DNA of 64,000 nt, taken from contig JASKMD010000026.1 in NCBI GenBank assembly GCA_030144725.1, forward strand, positions 8,336,100 through 8,400,099, in the 5' to 3' direction. Below, piece after piece: positions 1-27,024 of this stretch (its first letter is position 1; every line of letters starts with the position of its first letter). A program made the position numbers and the translations under genes. Under the pieces are notes generated by a model. That model did not search any database. It was not told the DNA's origin and was given only the letters and a program-made list of their open reading frames with translations. Origin of the DNA: Haematococcus lacustris. Lineage: Eukaryota; Chlorophyta; Chlorophyceae; Chlamydomonadales; Haematococcaceae.

Positions 1-15477
<15,477 letters not shown>

Positions 15478-16097
15478 GCTTAGGGCGATCAAGACGGGTC
15501 AGAATCGGGGGACCAGGTCATGGCAAGCTATCAAGCACCTGAAGCCGACAGGCCTCGTATGGGGCAAGGCTCTGGCCAAGCGTGCCGGCCACTCAAACCG
15601 AATCACACAAACAAACTTGCCCAAACAAATGCCCAAACATCGCCTGTGAAGCTTGGGAACGTTGCATACTTGCCGCAGCAGTCACAGCAAGCATCTGACA
15701 AGACCCCGTTCTCCCTGCTAACCGCGGCACGACTCCCAAGATGGCAAGCTTGTCCGATCTTCCAAAGCTAGGCGACATGGCAGGGCATCCCTTCCAGACC
15801 AACCCCCAGGTTCGGGGCTCGCGGCTTGCCGCGCCACCAGGCCGCGTCATGACCCGGCGTTCGGGTTGACGTGCGCGACTGACAACCATATCTGCGTGGT
15901 CACCTGGCGCTGCTGGTTGCGCGGCCCTGCAGACCGACACTTCCAAAGTCACGAAAGCCGACAATCCCACGGGCACCTCAGTGGTGAGGGGGGAGATACA
16001 GGCTCAAGCAATGGCACAGAGGCACCTGGTGACTAACGAAGTGTCACACACGTTTCAGGTGACTGTCAACGCTAAGAAGCACGAGGAACTGCCACCC
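15478..16097. promoter_or_regulatory. Divergent intergenic region between PRP8 and dehydrogenase
   Basis: The two start codons are 620 bp apart and the genes diverge, so this stretch must hold both promoters and 5' UTRs. No convincing TATA box is visible. An open frame continuous with the dehydrogenase extends upstream to about 15981, with an in-frame ATG at 16011, so the dehydrogenase might carry about 29 extra N-terminal residues. A bidirectional promoter is an inference from position. Confidence 0.5.
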
Positions 16098-19000
16098 ATG
16101 AAGGCTGTCTGCTGGTATGGCAAACGTGACGTACGTGTGGTCGACCGACCCAGGCCCGCCATCACCGACAGCGTGAGTGCTCTAGACTCGCCACAGACAC
16201 ACAACTCAGCTGTAGCATGTATCCTAGCAGCAACCCCAGTGTGCGAAAGGCAAAGGCCGGCAGCAACTGGACGATGACATGTGGGCTCCGCCTGACATGG
16301 TCAGCAGCAGAGTGCATGCCACCAGTGACATCACTCATATAGGCCTGCTGCACTCGTATGCCCACAGCACAGCACTAGCCTCTCCCCCAGCCTTCCCTAT
16401 GCTGCTGCCCATTGCTGCTGCCTCGCGCAGGGTGATGTGGTGCTGAAGGTGACCTCCACCTGCATCTGTGGCTCTGACCTGCACCTGTTTGAGGGGTGAG
16501 CCAAGGGGTGTGGGCCTAAGCCAGGATTAGTTCAGGCCGTGTCAGGGCCTTGCGCTTGTTCAGCCTGTTTTCGTAGGGCTTGGGCTGGTTCATAGCTGAG
16601 CTGAGACTTGACTGGTGTGATGCTCATGCACCAGCAGCACTAAGGCAGGCTGCTGTAGCGCTGCCAGCGCCGGCAGCGCCCTTTTGAGGCGCCCTTAGGA
16701 AGTGCCCTTTGGAGGCTTGCCCTTTGGAGGTGCGAGAGTGAGGTGGTAGGCGACCATGACCATGTGTATGCCATGTATAAGCCATGAGTATGCCATGTGC
16801 ATGGGAACACCACACAGACAAAACACCGTTTTGTAGTGGTCCACTGTCAGTGTTTGACTGCAATGAAGGCTCAAGGTTGAGAGCCAAATGCTGTAGCGCT
16901 GTCACATCTTATATGCTCTTCATCATATTCTTACCCTGCACATGCCTTTCCAAACTGTTTAGTGCTGACCTGGCAACCCACCAAGCCAGCCTTACTCCCC
17001 AAACTGAAAGCCAGTGCCTCGCTGGTGTTTCAGGTAGAGTGGTCATGGCCACATGGCCCTGCTGCTGGCACCAGCCCACGATGCAGTTGAGCTTGCCACC
17101 TTGCTTGTACATCAGGGCGCTTCAGTTGCGGCAAGGCACCTAGGCACGAAGCTGGCAGCTGTCAGGCTGACTGGGGTGATCTGCCTGCATGCAACCCCTT
17201 CATCCTGGCACGCTGGCAGTACTCGGGCGCTGAAGCAGCTCATGGACCCATGGCTGCTGCAACATCCATGCATGCATCCACCCAGTGACACCCTGGGCAC
17301 GCTGGTGACCTTGGCAGGTACATGCCTGGTATGCAGAAGGGCGACATATTGGGCCATGAGTTCATGGGCGTGGTGAGTGGGTACGCTGAAGCTTGGGACG
17401 CTGTAGCCTGGAACAGACCAGCAACCTCCTGTCGAGCCAGAGTAGTGACAGCCTGTGATCAGACCAGCGGCCTTCTGTTGTCCTCGCAGCTGGCCAGTGG
17501 CAGTCGCCATGGCAGCAAGACTGGCAGCAATGGCGGTGGCAGCAAGGGTAACAGTAGCCTTAGCAGCCAAGAGGATGCAGTGTAAGGTCAGTAGGTTGTG
17601 CGAAGCCAGCCAGAAGGTCACGTGCAAGGCGGGAGTTGTGGTGCTGAGCTACACGCCAAAAGCTGAGCTGCTGCCAAGACAGGCTTGCGCAGGACCTCTG
17701 TTCACTGCCACCTCCACACTGCATGTGAGGCACGCTATACCTGCCTGGATCGTTCTGTCCCTAGCCTCCTGGCTCCACCCACTGCACCTGCTCCTGGCTC
17801 CAGCCGTCAGGCTGTGGCATGCGCGCTGCAGGTGGATGAGGTGGGCCCTGACGTGAAGAACCACAAAAAGGTATGGTGGCGGCAGCAGCACCTGCTCCTC
17901 ATGCTGTGACATCAGCCACCAGCGGTTGCCAGCAGTGGCCCAGGTAGTGTGCTGCACTGTCACACAAGGGGTAGTAACAGCAGCCTGGATGACGGGGCCT
18001 TGTGCAACAGCTGTATGAAAAATGGCTTTGTATCGCAGTTCCCAGTGCTCCATGTAGCTAGGCAGCTGTGTGCCCACTCCCGGTGCTGAGTTTTGCCTTT
18101 GGCAGCAAGTCATACCTGACCTGGCAGCACCTTAGTACCCTGCCATGACCACCTCTGTGGCTCAGCTCTGTCATGCTCCAGGCCACACACCTGGCCCTGC
18201 ACCCTGCCCATGCCCCCTGCACCTGGCCCTGCGCTTCTGCAGGGAGACAGAGTGGTGGTGTGCTTTGACATTGCTTGTGGCAGCTGCGCGTACTGTCATA
18301 AGGGCCTGCACTCCAGCTGTTCCACCACCAACCCCAGGTGCGTGTCCCTCCTCCAGCCCCACCCTCCAGCCCCCTGTCTTGGCAAGTGAGCGCATTGTGT
18401 TCCTGACCTCCTCCCTCCCCTCCCACCAGCCTCCCTGGCCCCCTGACCTTCAACTATCCACCCCTCTGACGTCCAACCATGTCCCTGTATCTGCATGCTG
18501 CCCACCCTCCACCTCGACCTGGCCCATGTCTGCAGTGGGGACCAGGAGGCCCTGTACGGCCTGAAGTCAGGTGGCTTCTTTGGCTACAGTCACCTCACAG
18601 GCGGCTATGAGGGTGGCCAGGCAGAGTATGTGCGCGTGCCCATGGGTACGTCTGCATCTGCAATAGCACTTGGGTCCACGCAGGGGCTCAGCTGCTGCTC
18701 ACCGTCCAGCCAAGACATTGCAGCATGCAGGCAGCGATGACCCACCATGATCAGCCTGAGCCACCGCTATAAACAGCAGCTGTATAGCTTGCTCACACCT
18801 CCTTGGCTTTGTAGCAGCTAAGGAGCAGTGGCTGTGTCCTACTGCCTGTGTGCAGCGGACGTGAACTGCCTGGCAGTGCCGGAGGGCATGCCAGATGAGA
18901 AGGTGATTTTGCTCAGCGATATCCTGGGCACAGCTTGGCATGCCAATGAGATGGGCGAGGTGGGCCCTGGCAAGAATGTGGCCATCTGGGGAGCTGGCCC

Positions 19001-21314
19001 TGGTGGGTGACGTGCAGGGGCCACCCCTCCCTTTTCGAGGGTAACAGGCAAAGGTCATTAACCTCTTTACCTCTGAGACCTTCAGGGTAGCAGGCAGAAA
19101 CGTCACTGATCTCTGGACCTCAGCCTGCTGTTTTTGTCTACCTTTGTGACCCGGGTCGAGTAGCCGCAAGGGTCAGAGCTCCCACTGGTACCACTCTTTG
19201 CTGCCATACATCTGGCATCACAGGCCTTCCCTCCCTTCCTGGGCACACATGTGGCTGCTCATCCTGCCCTCTGGCCACCCACCAGACTGCATTCTGCCAC
19301 TGCTGTATCGTACTGCAGCTGAAGGTAGCCTGCTGCTGTGCCTGCTGCTGCCGCCGCTGCTGCTGCTGGCCACCTGGCCACCCAGCAAAGTGCATCCTGT
19401 TTCTGCTGTCCCTTGCACCCTCAGCTGCCGCCTCAGCTGATTGCTGGTCTGTGGTTTGCAGTGGGCATCCTGGCTGCCCACTGTGCCTTTGAGCGTGGAG
19501 CTGGTCGTGTGATCTTGATTGACAAGGAGGTGTACCGCCTGGAATACGCAGCAAAGAAGGTGCCGGGTGTAGAGGTGCGTGGTGGGCCCCAAGGGCAAGA
19601 AGCTGCAGCAGGGCACATAGGGGCGCTGTTGCTGTTGCCTTGAGGCCCCAAAGGTAAGGTGGTAGCTGTCTGTCACCTGTTCTATACTGCGGGTGTAGCC
19701 TGCAGCTGTGTGTGTACACATTGCTGCTGCTGCTGCACATGAGGCGTTGGTTGGAAAGTGCGGGTTTGAAGATAGTTGTCTGGCGTTGGTGTTGGTGTTG
19801 TGGTCACGGTGGCTGCAGACCCTGGACTACAGTAAGAAGAAGGTGGATGCGGAGCTGCGAGCCATGTTTGGCGACCTGCAAGGGCCAGATGTGTGCATTG
19901 AGGCTGTGGGTGGGTGCAGGCAGCAGCAGCACAGCAGGCTGCAGCCCGAAATCGTCTGGCAGTGCATGATTTTTCCCTGGTGTCAATGGCTCAATTGATG
20001 GAGTGCTGCAGCTGCTTAGCTTGTTACTCAGCTTGCTACTCAGCTGCTCAGCTTGTTTGCGCCAGCTTAGGCTCACCTACCCACCCCACACTGTACATTA
20101 CCATGAACTGAAAACCTGCTCTGGAATTGTATCCTCACCTACCATCCCATGCGTATGTCCATGTGCCCATCCAAGCCCATTACACGTGTATTAGGAACTC
20201 AACATTGAGCCTTGCATGTGAATCACACATGGCTGGCCTGGGCTGCTTTGGGCTGTTGGCACAGGCTTCCACTATGCCAAGACCATGCTTCACATGATTG
20301 AGCAGAAGCTGATGCTGGAGACGGACCCCGCAGACGTATTGAATGAGCTGATCCGCTGCTGCCGCAAGGGAGGCGTCATCTCTATCGTGGGTGTCTATGC
20401 CGGTAAGGGTTGCTGGCCATTGCTGTAAGCCGGCAGCGCCCTTTGGTTGTTTGAGAGAAGGCAGATCATGGAAGGCAAGGCCATGGGTATCACTGCGTGT
20501 GAGCCCTTGTTGCCACATTGCTTGGTGCCACTGCTTGCAACTGTTGGCCTGGCAGGCTTCACCAACCACTTCAACATTGGAGCCTTCATGGAGAAGGCAC
20601 TCACAATGCGTGGGGGGCAAACTCCGGTGCAGAAGTACTGGCACCTGCTGCTGAAGAAGGTGAGTGCCAACTCTGCTTCATAGCCCTCGTGGTCAGGCAA
20701 TAGTGTAGGTGTTTTGATTTGATTAGTGTTCGACTGCAATTAAGGCTCAAGGTTGAGAGCCAAGGTGCTGAAAATGGTGAATCGTTAAAAAGGGAGTGTG
20801 AGTAACGTGATGTAGGAGTGGGCAGAGGGTTAGGCAAACTAAAAATGGTCGGCTGAGCAAGCATTGAGAGCTGGCGGTTGTCTGACCTAGTATATGTGTG
20901 TGTGCGTGTGAGTCTATGTGAGTGTGTGCGCAGGTCCAGACTGGAGCTCTTGATCCTACCATGGTCATCACGCATCCCCTGCCCCTGGACCAGGCTGTTC
21001 ATGCCTACAAGGTAGATAAGCCTGCTGCTTACACAGCAGCTCGTGGGCCATGTTTTTAGTTGCTAGCCGTTGTTTAGCCCGTGCTAAGTATATTTTTTTG
21101 CTTTGCAGATCTTTAACGAGAAGAAAGATGGGTGCATCAAGGCAAGTTGATGGGCATCGTGTATGACCATATTGCATTGACGTCTTGCCTTTCTGTTATT
21201 TTGCAGAGATATGACAACCCCTGCATTTTTCAAACCGACATTGCTGGCCGCGTGTTGCCTCGGCAGGTGGTGCTGAAGCCCGGGATGGTGGCGCCTACTG
21301 CCACAGCATGCTGA
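16098..21314 (+). CDS. Zinc-dependent medium-chain alcohol dehydrogenase, GSH-independent formaldehyde dehydrogenase-like
   Basis: NAD(P)-dependent zinc oxidoreductase of the MDR superfamily. Exons: 16098-16172, 16431-16495, 17318-17372, 17832-17870, 18243-18337, 18538-18645, 18856-19002, 19462-19574, 19819-19909, 20265-20402, 20556-20659, 20934-21011, 21109-21141, 21267-21314. Landmarks in order: MKAVCWYGKRDVRVVDRPRP start; catalytic-zinc Cys in CICGSDLHLFEG; GHE in KGDILGHEFMGVV; four structural-zinc Cys in ACGSCAYCHKGLHSSC; GYSHLTGGYEGGQAEYVRVP; Rossmann motif WGAGPVGILAAHCAFERGAG across an intron; C-terminal GCIK joined to VVLKPGM. Start chosen at the ATG that opens the family-typical N-terminus. 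The last intron (21142-21266) has a GC donor. Exon phases agree. Substrate cannot be fixed from sequence. Confidence 0.94.
16684..16905 (+). repeat. Interspersed repeat R1, dehydrogenase intron copy
   Basis: Starts near CCCTTAGGAAGTGC and includes ACACAGACAAAACACCG, TTTTGTAGTGGT and GACTGCAATGAAGGCTCAAG. It recurs inverted at 35758-35900 in an intron of the SPOUT methyltransferase gene; its 3' portion recurs at 20690-20770. Non-coding; probably an old MITE or SINE-like element. Confidence 0.75.
16917..17007 (+). repeat. Interspersed repeat R2, dehydrogenase intron copy
   Basis: Second copy of the ~95-bp repeat at 13815-13912, with shared TTTCCAAACTG and ACCAAGCCAGCCTTACTCCC. It sits directly after R1 in the same intron. 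Confidence 0.75.
20690..20770 (+). repeat. Partial R1 copy in dehydrogenase intron
   Basis: Contains GTTCGACTGCAATTAAGGCT followed by CAAGGTTGAGAGCCAAGG, matching the 3' part of R1 at 16684-16905. It lies between the exons ending 20659 and starting 20934. Confidence 0.6.
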
Positions 21315-21587
21315 CCTAGAATAGCATGGCAATGTGAATGGGAAATAAGTAGTGTGCATCGAGTATGGTTGATAACTGTGAGTTGGGTTGATTGTTGTAA
21401 GGCCGCCGGCATCCATCCTGAGATTGTACCCTGCCCGTTGCAGCTGCTCAGCATTTGTAGAGGGTGCTATGCAGTGATGGGTAATACAAGATACGTGTAT
21501 CGATACCGATACGTATTTTTTGTATAATACCAAAATACACGTATCGTATTAAAAAATACAAGTGCCGGCCGGCAAGTTGCGTGGATG

Positions 21588-21735
21588 CCTTCGATGCAGC
21601 TGCTGGTTGCTGCCACAACTAGAGTCCGCGCTAAAGGCATGCCGCGCGGGGCTAAAGCCATCGGCCTGCTCCCGGAGCAGTCGGTCGCATGTGCCGGTTA
21701 CACATGCAAGAACATCAGAGTTGGGAGGTCCTGAC
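21588..21735 (-). repeat. Embedded E4-family terminal fragment
   Basis: Read on the minus strand this begins TCAGGACCTCCCAACTCTGA and continues with CCGGGAGCAGGCCGATGGCT and CCCGCGCGGCATG. It is collinear with the left end of E4 at 41774-41920 and its TIR resembles that of the second E4 copy at 61458. It is a solo end or the scar of an E4-type insertion inside hAT-1. Confidence 0.8.
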
Positions 21736-21799
21736 TAGGGTACGCCCATATAATTATAGTTGGCTCGGATTCCTATAAAAACTATAATTACAGGCTATA

Positions 21800-21880
21800 G
21801 GACTATAATTATAGCTTGGCTCAGTAGCTTAGCAGCCTAGTGCGAGAGGTTACGAGTTCGAACCCACGCAAGAGCGTACT
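21800..21880 (+). other. tRNA-like pol III box pair, possible SINE head
   Basis: Contains an A-box-like TGGCTCAGTAG and, about 40 bp on, a good B-box-like GAGTTCGAACCC. The T-stem does not pair properly and no acceptor stem is seen, so it is not a functional tRNA gene. A tRNA-derived SINE head or chance match is possible. Confidence 0.3.
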
Positions 21881-22559
21881 TTTCAGGCCAAGTCAGCCTA
21901 AACTACCAGCCTAAGCAACCATTGCAAGCTCGTACACAACACAAGAGAGTTCATGACGGTGTGACGTTAGGAGGCCCGTGAGAGCTGGGTTCTGCATGAT
22001 AGCAATGGCAATACAATGGCATAGAGCATTATAGAGCTTTGTTGGCCCACCCCATATACATTTGCATAGAGCATGACTGAGCATTGGCAATCCATCTCAC
22101 CTCATTTGCCATCCTATTATGCAAATCCACATAGAACTGCTTCGTCTTGCTCAGCCCCAGGTCGAGAGTGTATACATTGTGGAAGATGGCACCACCACTT
22201 GGTTTCAGCAACACCAAGTTTACCAATGGCTGTCCCAAAGCAGCATGCTCACTCGTGCAAATTAAGGCCTGGCTGGCTTGAAAAACCTGAGAGTTGAGGT
22301 CTGAAATTTTGTATGTGGGTTGCTGTGACCTAGAGGATGACAGGACTCTCTTGGGCCAAAGTGTAATTCTCACTCGGTGTCGAGCTGCTGGGCCAGGTAT
22401 GGGGCTGAGACCCTGATTTTGGCTAAGGGAGTTGGCACCGTGTGACCAAAGTGACTTTTCATGAAATGTGAGTATGAGCCATTGTAAAGGGTGGTTACAG
22501 CTGCCCAACCTAGTAAGTGGCATGCAAAAAGTCCCAGCCAGTGATGAGCTTTGGCCCGT

Positions 22560-23945
22560 GTCCTAGGACCCTGTACCGGTTCCTAGCGTCACCATGGTCG
22601 TAGGACCCGGTGCAGGGTCCTGTGTACCTGATGAGTGTAGATGTTTTAATCATTCCTTGCATCCCTATGTGATAGAACCCTGTTAGGATTCCTTCATAGC
22701 TTGTGGTTGGTTCTGTTGACCCCGTTTGGATGCTTTTGTCTATGTGTGCCAGGACCCTGTACAGGGTCCTACGATGAGTGCCTTCCCACACAGGGTCCTG
22801 GCACCACACCACAGGGTTCTGGCTCACAGGGTCCTGGCACCTCAACACAGGGTCCTGGCACCACAGGGTCCTGGTACCTCACCACAGGGTCCTGGCACCA
22901 CACCACAGGGTCCTGGCACCTCACCACAGGGTTCTGGCCCACAGGGTCCTGGCATCACACCACAGGGTCCTGGCACCACACCACAGGGTCTTGGCCTACA
23001 GGGTCCTGGCACCACACCACAGGGTTCTGGCCCACAGGGTCCTGTCACCATACCACAGGGTCCTGGTACCTCACCACAGGGTCCTGGCACCACAGGGTCC
23101 TGGCACCTCACCACAGGGTTCTGGCCCACAGGGTCCTGGCACCACACCACAGGGTCCTGGCACCTCACCACAGGGTCCTGGCCCACAGGGTCCTGGCACC
23201 ACACCACAGGGTCCTGGTACCTCACCACATGGTCCTGGCACCACAGGGTTCTGCTGCACACCCACAGGGTCCTGGCACCACAGGGTCCTGGCACCACACC
23301 ACAGGGTCCTGGCACCACACCACAGGGTTCTGGCCCACAGGGTCCTGGCACCACACCGCAGGGTCCTGGCACCACACCACAGGGTCCTGGCACCACACCA
23401 CAGGGTCCTGGCACACACCCACAGGGTCCTGGCACCACAGGGTCCTGGCACCACACCACAGGGTCCTGGCACCACACCACAGGGTTCTGGCCCACAGGGT
23501 CCTGGCACCACACCACAGGGTCCTGGCAAACACCACAAGGTCCAGGCACCACAGGGTCCTGGCACCACACCACAGGGTCCTGGCCCACAGGGTCCTGGCG
23601 CACACCCACAGGGTCCTGGCACCACACCACAGGGTCCTGGCACACAGGGTCCTGGCACCACACCACAGGGTCCTGGCCCACAGGGTCCTGGCACCACACC
23701 ACAGGGTCCTGGCCCACAAGGTCCTGGCGCACACCCACAGGGTCCTGACACCACAGGGTCCTGGCACACACCCACAGGGTCCTGCGTCACACCCACATGT
23801 GGGTGTGACGCAGGACCCTGTGGGTGTGACGCAGGACCCTGTGGGCCAGGACCCTGTGGGTGTGTGCCAGGACCCTGTGGTGTGGTGCCAGGACCCTGTG
23901 GGTGTGTGCCAGGACCCTGTGGTTGTGACGCATGACCCTTTGCAA
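22560..23945. repeat. ACAGGGTCCTG minisatellite of hAT-1
   Basis: More than 50 copies of a variable ~18-22-bp unit (ACAGGGTCCTGGCACCACAC and shorter forms) fill 22790-23790. Before it stand isolated copies of the perfect 20-bp palindrome AGGACCCTGTACAGGGTCCT (near 22752). At about 23797 the array flips strand and continues as CAGGACCCTGTG units to 23940. All six frames are open for long stretches, but only as repeat artefacts. Confidence 0.95.
23767..23828. repeat. 62-bp perfect palindrome at array strand switch
   Basis: Two 31-bp arms meet at the centre CCCACA/TGTGGG (23797/23798) with no spacer and no mismatch. It is the point where the minisatellite reverses orientation. Confidence 0.95.
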
Positions 23946-24099
23946 CAGGGTCAACTGTGGCTCACGATTTCAGGGCTGAAATTAGATATGTGGGCTGCTA
24001 TGACTTTGAGGAGTACAAGTCTCTCTCAGGCCAAAGTGTAAATCTCAGTCGTTGGGGAGTTGCTGGACCATCATGTGGCATGGAAAACATCAAGTTGCA

Positions 24100-26640
24100 T
24101 GGAGGCTTGCATGGGGGTTTCGCAAAAGAACCGCGAAGGAAGCAAAGGAATCGCGAAGGGCATCTTGACTGCCCCGCCAAGCTGGCATGCTGCATAATGG
24201 CAGCCAGGAGCAGCCAGGAGCAGCGAACAGGACATCGTCGCGAGAAGGGTAGCCACGAGCTAGACAGCCATCTCTAGCCAGGAGCCTTACAGCATTCGCG
24301 ACCAGCCATAGCAATCATGTCAGGCGATAGGATCAAGAGGCAGCACTGTACACAGCACACGCATATCGCAGGAGCTAGTAGCCAGGAGCAGCCAGAAGCA
24401 GCCAGGAGCAAACCGCAGCCTTATTCGTAGAAGACATCGCAAACGCAATACGCAAAAGAGGCATAGTGATGTTAGCGATGTAGCCATGCCAGCCAGCCAG
24501 CCATCGCCAGCTACCAGCCTCACAACATAGCTATTGGCAGCATGCAGCCTCATCGCAACCGCGACCAGGTCGAGCGAAAGGAGCAGAAAGCGCAGCCAGG
24601 AGCAGTTAGAAGCTGTAGCGATGAGCGGCAATGATGAGCGACACCGATGAAAGGCAATCATGAGCAGCACCCTCCCATTTTCCCATTTTCCCATTTACCC
24701 ATTTTCTCCAAATGGTGAGTGGCTTGCTGTGACAAATGTGTGGCTCCATGTACCCAGTCTGACTGCTAGCATGCCCTTGGTAACTGCAGGTTCTTCTGGT
24801 CACACCCATCCCCCTTTTCCACTACCAATACCACCACCACCAGCACCTCCCCTCCCCCTTTCCTTTCTTTATAAACCCACTTCCCCCTTCCCCGTCACCT
24901 CTCCCCAGACATCCCGGCAGCCAGGAGAAAGCCCACCCCACCCACCCTCTTTCCACCACCACCACCACCACCACCACCTCCCTTCCCCCTCTCTCTCCCT
25001 CTCCCCTCCCATACTCCCATGCTCCCATACTCCCAAGCCTCCCTTCCCCTCTCCTACCCTTCGATTGACGTGGCATCGCAGCCCCCACCTCACCCTACCT
25101 TCCCTTCCCTTCACCCTATACTCCTCATCGCAATCCCACCCACTGACGCATGGGAGATGTTGCCTGGTGGTATGGTAAGGCCACGGTGATAGCTAACACA
25201 GTGCCCAGCCTTGTCACCCTACCGCACGTGCACGCCCCTTGGTTGCAGGTCTGATGGGCACCTCCCCTCCACTCTCCCTACACAACCAACCCCTCCCAAT
25301 TCATACCTGCCCCTCTGCTGCGGCTGCTGCCCCCCTGCATAGGCTGTTGCAACCATGTCTCCATGCTTGCCAGCAGTGTGACAACAGCCTTGACCATGAG
25401 CATCACATGTGTAGTATGCTTGGTAATTACAGGCAAGGCTGCAACGGCGTAGAGCTGCAGCCAGAAGCAGCGAGGAGCAGCCCGGCCCAGCCCAGCCCAG
25501 CCCAGCCCTCCCCTCCTACCGCACGTGCACGCCCCTCCCCTCCCCTCCCCTCCCCTCCCCTCCCCTCCCCTCCCCTCCCCTCCCCTCCCCTCCCCTCCCC
25601 TCCCCTCCCCTCCCCTCCCCTCCCCTCCCCTCCCCTCCCCTCCCCTCCCCTCCCCTCCCCTCCCCTCCCCTCCCCTCCCCTCCCCTCCCCTCCCCTCCCC
25701 TCCCCTCCCCTCCCCTCCCCTCCCCTCCCCTCCCCTCCCCTCCCCTCCCCTCCCCTCCCCTCCCCTCCCCTCCCCTCCCCTCCCCTCCCCTCCCCTCCCC
25801 TCCCCTCCCCTCCCCTCCCCTCCCCTCCCCTCCCCTCCCCTCCCCTCCCCTCCCCTCCCCTCCCCTCCCCTCCCCTCCCCTCCCCTCCCCTCCCCTCCCC
25901 TCCCCTCCCCTCCCCTCCCCTCCCCTCCCCTCCCCTCCCCTGCAGCCATGAGCAGTAAGCAAGAGCAACAGCCAAGAGCAGGAGGTAGGAGGCGCTTGGA
26001 GCGGCAGCCAGGACTTCCGGTGAGTGCACATGCTTGCTGGCTGATGTTTTCTTGCAGGTCTCGACAGCTGGAGCATGGCAGGTGTAGCATGGCCTGGATG
26101 ATTGCAAGCAAAGCGGTAGAGCAGCAACAAACAAGGAGCCAGCAAGTACCGTACCCTCCCCGTACCCCGTACCCCGTACCCTACCCCGGCGGCGTGACAC
26201 GGAGCATAACTGTAAGTGGCCAGTCCTTGCACATGAGTGGTCCCCAATGCCAAGCCTAAATGCAAGGATGCCTCTTGCTGCCGCAGGTCTGATGGTCACA
26301 CTGCTGCCCCTTGCCCCCTTCCCCCTTCCCCCTTCCCTGCCCAAGCCCACCACCACCACTTCCGAGTCTGCCACCTACCTACCCTCCTCCCCTCCTCCCC
26401 TCCTCCCCTCCTCCCCTCTTCTCTCCTCTCCCCCACCCAATGGCACCCAGCAGCCCTTGGCGTAGCAGCATGGAGCGGGCAGCCTGGAGCGGGCAGCCCG
26501 GAGTGGGCAGTCTGGAGCGGGCAGCCTGGAGCGGGCAGCCTGGAGCGGGCAGCCTAGAGCGGGCAGCCTGGAGCGGGCAGCCTGGAGCGGGCAACCTGGA
26601 GTGGGCAACCTGGAGCCAAGCCTAGCCCAGCCTACCCCAG
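24100..26640 (+). repeat. Interspersed repeat R3, copy in hAT-1
   Basis: Segment colinear with 48290-49690 in hAT-3: a GCGAAGGAAGCAAAG block (24133; 48340), then ATGGTGAGTGG ... CTGCAGGTTC (24712; 48823), pyrimidine/C-rich blocks with trinucleotide CAC runs, then GTGGCCAGTCCTTGCACATG ... GCAGGTC (26216; 49208) and GGAGCGGGCA units. Conserved sub-blocks are bordered by donor-like GTGAGT/GTAAGT and acceptor-like TGCAG, suggesting former introns. Product unknown. Confidence 0.65.
25530..25941. repeat. (CCCCT)n tract, ~410 bp
   Basis: About 82 nearly pure copies of a pentanucleotide, strongly strand-asymmetric (C/T on plus, G/A on minus). Open frames here encode only Pro-Ser-Pro or Gly-Glu repeats and are artefacts. 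Confidence 0.98.
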
Positions 26641-26755
26641 CCTAGCCTAGCCTAGCCTACCCCAGGCTAGCCTTGCCTAGGCTAGCCTACCCTAACCTAC
26701 CCTAGCCTAGCCTACCCCAGGCTAGCCCAGCCTAGCCTACCCCAGCCTGATTTGG
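26461..26755. repeat. GGAGCGGGCAGCCT array then CCTAGCCTAC array
   Basis: About ten copies of a 14-15-bp unit to ~26615, followed by CCTAGCCTACC-type 10-bp units to ~26750. The first unit recurs singly in hAT-2 (33991) and hAT-3 (49605-49640). Confidence 0.9.
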
Positions 26756-27024
26756 TGCCATGGGGCATAGGCAGCAAGGCAAAGTGCTTAGCAGTCCCGT
26801 GATAAGGTGTTAGCCCATAGCAATGAGGTGCAGCCAGTCCTTGTGGTTGTGCACATGACATATGTGGTGAGCAATGCATGAGTCGTCGTGTTGTTGTTGT
26901 AGTGATGTTGTGTGGTGTTGTTGTGTGGTGTTGTCACCTTCCATCAATGCATGTGCTTAGCACCAGCAATACATGCCGTTTGTTGTGGTGTTGCGAGGTG
27001 TTCGGGCGTCGATGCATACGTTGT

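Noticed and set aside
21800..21880. tRNA gene
   Set aside because: A- and B-box-like motifs exist, but the T-stem and acceptor stem do not pair. Kept only as a low-confidence SINE head.
22701..24041. Long open frames (300-446 codons) on both strands
   Set aside because: They translate only the ACAGGGTCCTG minisatellite. Several frames on both strands are open at once and no splice or start context supports a gene.
25427..26374. Pro-Ser and Gly-Glu repeat proteins on both strands
   Set aside because: Artefacts of the (CCCCT)n tract.
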